Origin: an uncultured Actinomycetes bacterium
GTDB taxonomy: Bacteria > Actinomycetota > Aquicultoria > CAJVYJ01
Length of the DNA: 12,275 nucleotides
Direction: 5' to 3'
Assembly (NCBI GenBank): GCA_913009475.1
Contig: CAJVYJ010000039.1
Location: forward strand, 1 to 12,275
Numbering within the stretch: the first letter of the stretch is position 1; each line of letters begins with the position of its first letter. The notes under the pieces are model-generated. The model saw only the letters and a list, made by a program, of their open reading frames with translations. It was not told the origin of the DNA and made no database searches. Shown here in pieces: positions 7,382-12,275 of this stretch. A program made the translations under genes and the position numbers.

Positions 7382-7861
7382 ATGTATTGGACTACCCATA
7401 TAGCGGTAGGAGCGTTGCTGGGCTCGCGCAGTCGTTCTCGGCTATCGGCGCTGGCTATGGGCGCTATATCACACCCTTTGCTTGACACCATACCTCATTA
7501 CGATTTTAAAAATAAAATATTTAGCGCCGGAGATTTTATTATTGGGCTGGCGTTGTTGAACTTGCTGGTAGATGATAGAGATAATAGTAAAATAATTTTA
7601 GGGGCGCTGGGTGGTGGGGCTCCGGATATCGAGGGTGGGCTGGTATATTTTCATCTTATATCTAAGCGTCGGGCTTATTTTCATAAATTATTTCCTCACT
7701 CTAAAACATCTCTAGCTCGAGCTTTGGTCCAAGAATCACTGATAATAGCGGCAGCTTATTTAATCGTTAAAAATAATCAAAAAAAGCCCCCAAGTAATCC
7801 TGCCTTCGTTTTACCTGTAAGGTTTAAGTTGAATTCTGTTCCACTTCGGCCTAAGTCGTAG
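7382..7861 (+). CDS. YdjM-like putative membrane metal-dependent hydrolase
   Basis: This 159-residue protein has the motif pattern of the LexA-binding/inner-membrane YdjM-type hydrolase family. The pattern includes HIAVGALLG with H6 and SHPLLDTIPHYD (30-41), giving H31, D35, H39 and D41. It also includes GGGAPDIEG (77-85) with D82 and E84, and YFHKLFPHS with H101 and H106. These His/Asp residues would form a metal site; no substrate is known for the family. Hydrophobic stretches lie at about 51-63 and 118-129. The last 30 residues are proline-rich and unlike the rest. The ATG is 9 bases after the ccmD stop with only a weak ribosome binding site. It is probably the last gene of the ccm transcript, but a direct role in cytochrome c maturation is not supported by known biology. 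Confidence 0.6.
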   Translation: MYWTTHIAVGALLGSRSRSRLSALAMGAISHPLLDTIPHYDFKNKIFSAGDFIIGLALLNLLVDDRDNSKIILGALGGGAPDIEGGLVYFHLISKRRAYFHKLFPHSKTSLARALVQESLIIAAAYLIVKNNQKKPPSNPAFVLPVRFKLNSVPLRPKS

Positions 7862-7911
7862 CGCCTTTGCTTTCCTTTACTCCAATTTTAAACTCTTAGC
7901 AGATATTCCGT

Positions 7912-7934
7912 TAGCTCAAACCACTTGGGAGCTA
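7912..7934 (+). terminator. Hairpin between convergent genes, weak terminator candidate
   Basis: TAGCTC (7912-7917) and GAGCTA (7929-7934) form a 6-bp stem in the 113-base convergent gap between the YdjM-like gene and the CCA-adding enzyme gene. Neither side is followed by a good T run, so it is a weak candidate for the end of the ccm transcript. A second possible stem, GGTTAAA (7960-7966) with TTTAACC (7982-7988), overlaps the minus-strand stop codon. Confidence 0.25.
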
Positions 7935-7974
7935 CATTTAATATACCCACTCAATTTGAGGTTAAACAACTTAA

Positions 7975-9375
7975 TCATTTTTTTAACCATTTATCAATAA
8001 ATTTGTAAGCGCTTTCCTTAGTCAATATCTTCTCTTCCAAGCGAGCTTCCAGGAGAGCCTTCATTACTTTACCTACCTCCGGGCCTGGTGCCAGCTGCAG
8101 GTACTCCATTACCTCATTACCGTTAAGTGGGGCTCGTATTTTGGCTGACTCCTCTTCCTTTTCTAAATAAGCGATGCGCTGGTCGAGTTCATCCAATAAA
8201 AGCGCGAATTTTCTTGACTGATTAGGGTTTCTGCTGGTACAGTCAGCGCGTACCAGCTGATTAATTTTAGCCAGATGAGGACCGCAGTCTCGAACATATC
8301 TGCGTACGGCGCTATCGGCCCAGCCCAGGCGATAAGTATGAAATCTCATATGCATTTCTATAATACTTGATACATTTGCTATGACTTTACTGGGATACTT
8401 TAAGGCACGTAACCGTCGTTTAGCCATTTTAGCGCCTAATATCTCATGATGATAGAAGTGTACGCCGTCGGGTCCGAAAGATTTAGTGCGCGGTTTACCG
8501 ATATCATGTAGCAAAGCCGCCAGCCTAAGGTCCAATTCCGCTGGAACATTTTCGACGACGGTTAAAGTATGCTCCAAGAGGTCTTTATGGCGATGAAGAG
8601 GGTCAATGCAAGACGCCAGCTCACTTAATTCCGGCAGAAACTCATCGGCTAATCCCGTGGTTGCTAAATAATAGAGACCTTGTGAAGGCGCCAATCCAAG
8701 TAGAAGTTTAGATAATTCCGTTTGAATCCGTTCCGCGGAGACTATTTCTAGACGTTTCTTGAGGCGCTTGATAGAGGCAAGTACTTCCACTGCCGGTTCA
8801 GTAATTAAAGTTGAAACGAATCTAAGCGCGCGCAACATGCGTAAAGGGTCGTCGCTAAAACTCTCCTCCGGACTAAGAGGGGTCTTTAACTCACGGTTAG
8901 TCAAGTCGCTTAAGCCGTTGAAGAGATCCAAAAACTCACCTGAGGGCAATTTAAAGGCCATGGCGTTGACGGTAAAGTCGCGGCGAGACAGGTCGGTCTC
9001 AATAGAGGCGACAAAATCAACTTGCGGTTGACGACTATCGGTATTATAAAGTTCCCGGCGAAAGGTGGTGATTTCAATTTTTAAGTTATTTTTTTCTAAG
9101 CCGATGGTGCCAAACTGCATACCTATCTTCCACAGTTCGTCCGCGTATTCATTAACTATCTTAACTATCTCATCCGGCGCGGCATCGGTGGCAAAATCAA
9201 AATCATCATGAACGCGGCCCAAGAGGGCGTCGCGGACGCTGCCGCCGACTATATAGAGCTCGTGTCTGTTTTGTGAGAACAGTTCACCTAGTTCTATAAT
9301 TATTTGGTTGTCTAGGAGCAAAGCGCGGGCTCTATTTACCTCTTTTTCATCAGTGCTTAGGTTTTTATTTGCCAT
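7975..9375 (-). CDS. CCA-adding tRNA nucleotidyltransferase with HD domain
   Basis: This enzyme adds or repairs the CCA 3' end of tRNAs without a nucleic acid template. The 466 residues are class II in layout. The nucleotidyltransferase head has YIVGGSVRDALLG (41-53) and the metal-binding DFDFATDA (D58, D60). It continues with the nucleotide-selecting RRDFTVNAMA (131-140), the DPLRMLRALRF motif (176-186) and AERIQTELSKLL (214-225). An HD phosphohydrolase domain follows, with LLHDIGKP (H290, D291) and paired histidines near 309-310. The fused HD domain is found in E. coli-type and actinobacterial-type enzymes. Poly(A) polymerase is a close relative; the complete motif set and HD domain favour the CCA enzyme. 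The ATG (9373-9375) has no Shine-Dalgarno sequence and sits just after a -10 box. It converges on the ccm operon. Confidence 0.93.
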   Translation of the reverse strand: MANKNLSTDEKEVNRARALLLDNQIIIELGELFSQNRHELYIVGGSVRDALLGRVHDDFDFATDAAPDEIVKIVNEYADELWKIGMQFGTIGLEKNNLKIEITTFRRELYNTDSRQPQVDFVASIETDLSRRDFTVNAMAFKLPSGEFLDLFNGLSDLTNRELKTPLSPEESFSDDPLRMLRALRFVSTLITEPAVEVLASIKRLKKRLEIVSAERIQTELSKLLLGLAPSQGLYYLATTGLADEFLPELSELASCIDPLHRHKDLLEHTLTVVENVPAELDLRLAALLHDIGKPRTKSFGPDGVHFYHHEILGAKMAKRRLRALKYPSKVIANVSSIIEMHMRFHTYRLGWADSAVRRYVRDCGPHLAKINQLVRADCTSRNPNQSRKFALLLDELDQRIAYLEKEEESAKIRAPLNGNEVMEYLQLAPGPEVGKVMKALLEARLEEKILTKESAYKFIDKWLKK

Positions 9376-9381
9376 GGATGG

Positions 9382-9387
9382 ATTATA
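9382..9387 (-). promoter_or_regulatory. -10 box of the CCA-adding enzyme gene, probably giving a leaderless mRNA
   Basis: On the minus strand a perfect TATAAT occupies 9387-9382, six bases upstream of the ATG at 9375. A transcription start 6-8 bases downstream of the box would fall on or next to the A of the ATG. No Shine-Dalgarno sequence is present. There is no clear -35 at the normal distance; the region upstream is AT-rich. Confidence 0.6.
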
Positions 9388-9520
9388 ACAAAAAATTAGT
9401 TAAAACTGTTTAATATCTACTCCTGTGTTACTCTCGGGGTCCTTTCATTTACATTTTTGCGGGTGTTTAAATAATGCCGTTAAAAGAAAAACCGGGCTGG
9501 AAAATTCTTGGTAATTGTAG

Positions 9521-9540
9521 TATCAGAGCTTGCTCTGATA
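9521..9540. repeat. Perfect inverted repeat, 9-bp arms
   Basis: TATCAGAGC and GCTCTGATA are exact reverse complements separated by TT. As RNA they would form a stem of 8 bp closed by a CUUG tetraloop. There is no T run on either side (followed by ACAACTAAG), so it is not a typical terminator. It could be an operator or part of a dispersed repeat. Confidence 0.6.
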
Positions 9541-9668
9541 ACAACTAAGTAAAGCAAGTTTTGCGCCTACATTGATTGGGCTTTACAATTTGCATTTACA
9601 ATTGCGCGAATATAAAATCGCCGCTCTGAGCGGAAGGCCAGCTGTGTGCTATTGAGTCTTGTTTTACT

Positions 9669-9706
9669 CCTCTCTTTGCTAAAGAGGGGTCGGAGGGAGA
9701 TTTCGT
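9669..9706. repeat. Palindrome resembling a dispersed extragenic repeat
   Basis: CCTCTCTTT (9669-9677) pairs with AAAGAGGGG (9681-9689) over a 3-base loop with one G-U. It is followed by TCGGAGGGAGATTTC. Read on the minus strand this is AAATCTCCCTCCGACC, then CCTCTTTAGCAAAGAGAGG. That general plan (AAATC, C-rich block, then a C-rich/AAA/G-rich hairpin) is shared by palindromic repeats found in many copies in diverse bacterial genomes. Only one copy is in the window, so repetition cannot be shown here. Confidence 0.4.
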
Positions 9707-9861
9707 GACTGGTCTTTTTCTACCATGGCCTTATTATATTTACCATTTATCCCTTGTTGCCAATTGTCAAGATTGAAGATCTGGCCCCATTTTATTACTA
9801 TTTGCGAATTAAGGTATAAACTATAAGAAAACAGCGCGAAGCGGGAAATGGAGATGACAGT

Positions 9862-10521
9862 ATGAAAATCAAGTGGTTGGGCCATGCCGCCTTCTTGATA
9901 ACAGCAGCCAATGGTGTTCGCGTAATTACCGACCCTTATCAGAGTGGTAGTTACGGTGGTTCTCTTAAGTATGGACCAATAAAGGAAAGTGCTGATATCG
10001 TAACCATAAGCCACAGCCATCCCGACCACGGTTACATCGAGGATATTGACGGAGACCCACGAATTATAGACAAAGTAGTTAACAATTTTGAATTTAAAGG
10101 AATTAAAATTACTGGTTTTAAAGTCTTTCACGATCATGTCGCCGGTGCGCGGCGGGGTGAAAATATAATATTCATCTTTGAGCTTGAAGAGCTGAGAGTC
10201 TGCCATTTGGGCGACTTGGGCCACATGCTCAGCATTGAACAGTTAACAGAGATTAAGCCGGTTAATGTTTTAATGATACCTGTCGGCGGCACTTTTACTA
10301 TCGATGCTGTCCAAGCTGGTGAAATAGTAGGCCAGTTGGAACCGGAATTAATAATTCCTATGCACTTTCACAATGAAAAATGTCTTTTCAGTATCGACCC
10401 TATCGATAATTTCCTGTTCGGCAAAACCCATGTTGTCAAGAGAGAAAATTCAGAAATCAAGGTGACGGCCGCGAATTTGCCGGCCGTCTCTGAAATCGTG
10501 GTTTTACAACCGGAGCTATAA
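9862..10521 (+). CDS. Metallo-beta-lactamase-fold metal-dependent hydrolase
   Basis: The 219 residues match the small MBL-fold group of UPF0173 / L-ascorbate-6-phosphate lactonase-like hydrolases. The N-terminus is MKIKWLGHAAFLI, with H8 as in this subgroup, followed by TDPY with D24. The metal-binding motif HSHPDH (51-56) then gives H51, H53, D55 and H56. H90 or H92 lies in VFHDH, D118 and H121 in LGDLGH, and H168 or H170 in PMHFH, completing a dinuclear (usually zinc) site. There is no signal peptide, so it acts in the cytoplasm. The substrate is unknown; many members remain uncharacterised. GGAG at 9849-9852 precedes ATG 9862. It stands alone, divergent from the CCA-adding enzyme gene. Confidence 0.88.
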   Translation: MKIKWLGHAAFLITAANGVRVITDPYQSGSYGGSLKYGPIKESADIVTISHSHPDHGYIEDIDGDPRIIDKVVNNFEFKGIKITGFKVFHDHVAGARRGENIIFIFELEELRVCHLGDLGHMLSIEQLTEIKPVNVLMIPVGGTFTIDAVQAGEIVGQLEPELIIPMHFHNEKCLFSIDPIDNFLFGKTHVVKRENSEIKVTAANLPAVSEIVVLQPEL

Positions 10522-10583
10522 GCAATAAGTGTCTAGTGGTATCCCTGCGATGACCTCTGCGTTTATTCGCCGGCTAAGGTGAT

Positions 10584-10612
10584 TTGCCTTTTCTGTTTTG
10601 TTTTGATACAAT
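10584..10612 (+). promoter_or_regulatory. Sigma-70-type promoter of the lysozyme-like gene
   Basis: TTGCCT (10584-10589) and TACAAT (10607-10612) are separated by exactly 17 bases, and a TG lies one base before the -10 box (extended -10). The predicted start near 10619 leaves a leader of about 50 bases before the TTG start of the next gene. The rest of the 146-base gap shows no other clear element. Confidence 0.55.
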
Positions 10613-10667
10613 TCAAGTTCTTGCGCTAATCTTACGATAAATTCTTATAGTCAATCAAAGGAACTAT

Positions 10668-11471
10668 TTGCGGAAACGTAGTTTAAGTCGCGTCAGGTTA
10701 AGAATCAGAAAAGCTAAAAGGCAAGCTACTTTATTTTCCATTAAATTAGATGTAGCGCTGGTTATTATTATGGTAACCATTTTAGCGGTTAAACTTACCA
10801 TTGCCGTCAATGTTCGTACCGAACCTCTAGGCAAAGTGCTCGTTGCTTATGCTGTAAATCATGATTCGTCGACTATTAAAGCTGTGGCTAAAGACAAAGT
10901 AAGTTATAAAAAGATTCAGGTGGCTAAGGCGCCGACCGCACCAAAACGGGAAGACAGAGGTCTTAACGTATCCAGGAGCGCTCCCTTTGTAAGGCCCGTG
11001 GGAGAGTCCACTCACACAATCGCTTGGATAAACAGTTTAAACAAATTTCTAGCCGGCTCACCTATGAGCGGTATGGGTGAAATTTTTTACAAGACGGCTA
11101 AAGCTAAAGGTATAGATCCCCGCCTATCTCCGTCGATAGCCAAGGTGGAGTCGGGCTTGGGACGAGCCACCCCGGGCGGCTACAATGCTTTCGGTATGAC
11201 AGCGGGCACTGCGCCGGGTCATAGTCGTAATGGTAGTTGGCAAGCTTTTGGCAGTTGGCAGGATGCAATTCAAAGTAACATATCGTTCATCGGCTATCAT
11301 TGGGGTTCGGTTAAAAGTCCGTTTCGTATGCGTGGCTATGCTACTAGTACGGTCTGGATGAGGCACGTCAGCTCCGTAATGTCTACCATCCAAAACCCAG
11401 GTCCAGAGCCGCCTCCGCCTGTTCTCGGTCCGGCTGAAGCGAGCATAAACGTCGGTAATAACGGGGGATAA
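10668..11471 (+). CDS. Membrane-anchored lysozyme-like (glucosaminidase/transglycosylase-type) cell wall hydrolase
   Basis: This 267-residue protein has a very basic cytoplasmic N-terminus (1-22, rich in Arg and Lys) and one membrane segment (about 27-47). A low-complexity linker follows, then an extracytoplasmic lysozyme-fold domain (about 126-242). The domain contains MGEIFYKTAKAKGIDPRLSPSIAKVESGLG, in which E161 is the probable catalytic acid. It continues with GGYNAFGMTAG, the SWQAFGSWQDAIQSNISFI segment and a closing YATSTVWMRHVSSVMSTI. This succession (helix, ESGxG, NAFG, F-x-S/W-x-x-A-I) is typical of peptidoglycan-cleaving glucosaminidase or transglycosylase domains. A proline-rich tail ends it. 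The start is TTG 10668 with AAAGGAA upstream. The exact bond cleaved cannot be told. Confidence 0.75.
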   Translation: MRKRSLSRVRLRIRKAKRQATLFSIKLDVALVIIMVTILAVKLTIAVNVRTEPLGKVLVAYAVNHDSSTIKAVAKDKVSYKKIQVAKAPTAPKREDRGLNVSRSAPFVRPVGESTHTIAWINSLNKFLAGSPMSGMGEIFYKTAKAKGIDPRLSPSIAKVESGLGRATPGGYNAFGMTAGTAPGHSRNGSWQAFGSWQDAIQSNISFIGYHWGSVKSPFRMRGYATSTVWMRHVSSVMSTIQNPGPEPPPPVLGPAEASINVGNNGG

Positions 11472-11472
11472 A

Positions 11473-11826
11473 TTGTCCAAAATATGGAACTTTAAAGGAT
11501 ATGTTATCGATGAGGGGCTAAAACCTCACGACGCTAATTATAAATCGGATTATTATCAATATTTTTTCATAGTCAAACGCGACAGCAAACATATATTTAA
11601 ATATTGTATTTGGCTAAAGAAGTCTATTATCGAGGCCGACGAGGGAATGAAGCAAGAGATGAGGACGACCGGCCATAAGATCAACCAACGCTTATATGAA
11701 CTGGCAACGGCGCGCGTTAAAGAAAAAATAGTCAACCGGGAATTTACCAATAAACTATTAATCGTAGATGATGAAGACGGTGAAACTGAGGTAAACCTGG
11801 ATGAAATGAAAAAAAAGATAAGATAA
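11473..11826 (+). CDS. Small cytoplasmic protein of unknown function, coupled to the lysozyme-like gene
   Basis: I do not recognise this 117-residue protein. It has no signal peptide or membrane segment and no cysteine motif (single C61). The N-terminal half is rich in aromatic residues, including KSDYYQYFFIVKRDSKHIFKY, and is probably beta-stranded. The central part (about 62-95) is helical and charged. The end is acidic, then basic. The start is TTG 11473, one base after the upstream stop codon, with GGGGGA at 11463-11468 as ribosome binding site, so it is translationally coupled to the wall hydrolase gene. No in-frame ATG lies near the start. Position suggests a shared transcript but not a shared function. 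Confidence 0.7.
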   Translation: MSKIWNFKGYVIDEGLKPHDANYKSDYYQYFFIVKRDSKHIFKYCIWLKKSIIEADEGMKQEMRTTGHKINQRLYELATARVKEKIVNREFTNKLLIVDDEDGETEVNLDEMKKKIR

Positions 11827-11832
11827 ATTATC

Positions 11833-11861
11833 TTACTTAATTATTGTATATCTGCTATAAT
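11833..11861 (+). promoter_or_regulatory. Extended -10 promoter of pyrR
   Basis: TGCTATAAT (11853-11861) is a perfect extended -10 element. At 17 bases upstream lies only a poor -35 (TTACTT, 11833-11838), which is usual for extended -10 promoters. The start would fall near 11868, immediately before the PyrR-binding hairpin. Confidence 0.65.
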
Positions 11862-11868
11862 TTCCCTA

Positions 11869-11956
11869 CCTTTAAGATCGGTCCTGTGAGGCTGTCAAGG
11901 GAGGCGAAAATAAGTACAAGTACATAATCAGCCTTCTGAAGCGCTTGCGGAAGGCT
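11869..11956 (+). promoter_or_regulatory. PyrR-dependent attenuator (PyrR-binding RNA leader with terminator-like hairpin)
   Basis: The anti-antiterminator matches the PyrR-binding RNA consensus. CCTTTAAGA (11869-11877) is closed by AAGG (11897-11900), and the conserved loop region GGTCCTGTGAGGCT lies at 11880-11893. PyrR with UMP would bind this hairpin. Its 3' side, GAGGCTG (11888-11894), can pair instead with CAGCCTT (11929-11935) to form an antiterminator. That segment is also the 5' arm of a hairpin, AGCCTTCTG/CGGAAGGCT (11930-11938 and 11948-11956). The three structures are therefore mutually exclusive, as in the known mechanism. The U run after the last hairpin is weak (ATATTTGTG), so control could be by termination or by blocking translation. 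Confidence 0.85.
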
Positions 11957-11973
11957 ATATTTGTGCAAATTTT

Positions 11974-12238
11974 ATGAAAAATAAAAATATTAAGAAATCA
12001 GTTATGGACCAAGCGGCCATTCATCGGGCGCTGACTCGTGTAGCTCATGAAATAATTGAGCGTAATCAAGGCGTTGCCGGTATCGGTTTAGTCGGTATCA
12101 GAACTCGCGGCATCTATCTGGCTAAGCGTCTAGCTAAGAAAATTAAAGATATTGAGGGTTGCGAAGTACCTGTTGGCCTTCTGGATATAACATTTTATCG
12201 TGACGATATCTCCATCCACCCTCAACCCCGGGTTTTGG
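11974..12238 (+). CDS. pyrR: Pyrimidine operon attenuator PyrR / uracil phosphoribosyltransferase homologue, 3' truncated
   Basis: PyrR binds UMP and the pyr leader RNA to repress pyrimidine genes, and often also has uracil phosphoribosyltransferase activity. The visible 88 residues align with the N-terminal half of the family. They include VMDQAAIHRALTRVAHEIIE, then VGIRTRGIYLAKRLAKKI (about 44-61) and the DITFYRDDIS segment (about 72-81). The phosphoribosyl pyrophosphate-binding loop (VDDVLYTGRT in relatives) lies in the missing half. The start ATG 11974 lacks a Shine-Dalgarno sequence; the internal ATG 12004 would leave MDQAAI as the start. The reading frame appears to close at 12261, but residues after L88 come from adapter sequence, so the true gene simply runs off the contig. 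Confidence 0.92.
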
Positions 12239-12275
12239 AGATCGGAAGAGCACACGTCTGAACTCCAGTCACACT
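12239..12275 (+). other. Illumina TruSeq adapter sequence (artefact, not genomic)
   Basis: From 12239 the sequence is AGATCGGAAGAGC, then ACACGTCTGAACTCC, then AGTCAC (to 12272), the standard TruSeq index adapter read-through. The final ACT (12273-12275) would be the first bases of the sample index. In the pyrR frame it encodes the tell-tale peptide EIGRAHV followed by a stop. Confidence 0.98.

Larger units (their letters stand above)
9376..9861. other. 486-base intergenic region between divergent genes, rich in inverted repeats
   Basis: No convincing gene is visible here. The left edge holds the promoter of the CCA-adding enzyme gene. The middle holds several small inverted repeats: 9521-9540, 9549-9555 with 9580-9586 (GTAAAGC/GCTTTAC), 9621-9633 (CCGCTCTGAGCGG) and 9669-9689. 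It also holds a direct repeat of TTTACAATT at 9582 and 9595. The right edge (9802-9830) is AT-rich, with TTGCGA and two TATAA-type boxes that could be a promoter for the following hydrolase, though spacing is poor. Confidence 0.6.

Noticed and set aside
9474..9548. A 24-codon frame in the intergenic region, through the 9521-9540 palindrome.
   Set aside because: No ribosome binding site, and the composition is explained by the inverted repeat.
9679..10224. A 181-residue minus-strand open frame across the start of the MBL hydrolase.
   Set aside because: It lies opposite a gene with complete catalytic motifs, has no recognisable domain, and ends within the palindromic repeat (peptide NLPPTPL).
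1..12275. CRISPR array, tRNA, rRNA, insertion sequence, prophage or defence genes.
   Set aside because: No regularly spaced repeats, no tRNA-like cloverleaf sequence and no transposase, integrase or nuclease motifs were seen on either strand.

Overview
The window looks like a contig from a bacterium of moderate-to-low GC content, probably metagenomic. Its genes are tightly packed, several use TTG or GTG starts, and clear AGGAGG-type ribosome binding sites precede many of them. The gene set suggests a deep-branching monoderm-like or actinobacterial-type lineage: a cysteine-type (CxxxY) CcmE, a CxCxC-type CcmH, a one-piece HD-domain CCA tRNA nucleotidyltransferase and a PyrR attenuator. The lineage cannot be fixed from the sequence alone. 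The last 37 bases (12239-12275) are not genomic. They are an Illumina TruSeq read-2 adapter joined to the end of the contig, and they cut off the pyrR gene.

Bases 1-7861 hold one long plus-strand operon for cytochrome c maturation System I (Ccm). The order is: a membrane-anchored protein of unknown function with a C-terminal zinc ribbon, two tandem CcmE heme chaperones (both CxxxY type), CcmF (heme lyase core, all four heme-ligand histidines present), a CcmH variant, a small CcmI-like membrane protein with a C-terminal zinc ribbon, CcmA and CcmB (ABC transporter), CcmC, a 52-residue CcmD, and a YdjM-like putative membrane metal-dependent hydrolase. In the established scheme, CcmC/CcmD load heme on CcmE, CcmA/CcmB drive release of holo-CcmE, and CcmF with CcmH/CcmI attaches heme to apocytochrome CXXCH motifs. 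The cluster departs from the textbook in its doubled CcmE, the two zinc-ribbon membrane proteins and the absence of CcmG in the window.

Bases 7975-9375 hold, on the minus strand, a CCA-adding tRNA nucleotidyltransferase. Its -10 box lies so close to the ATG that the mRNA is probably leaderless. A 486-base gap (9376-9861) follows, rich in small inverted repeats, including a hairpin that resembles a dispersed palindromic repeat. A metallo-beta-lactamase-fold hydrolase comes next (9862-10521). A good promoter then precedes a two-gene unit of a membrane-anchored lysozyme-like wall hydrolase and a small unknown protein, both with TTG starts.

The right end carries an extended -10 promoter and a PyrR-binding leader. 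The leader has an anti-antiterminator, a competing antiterminator pairing and a terminator-like hairpin. It leads into the 5' half of pyrR, whose last reliable base is 12238. This would be the start of a pyrimidine biosynthesis operon under attenuation control.
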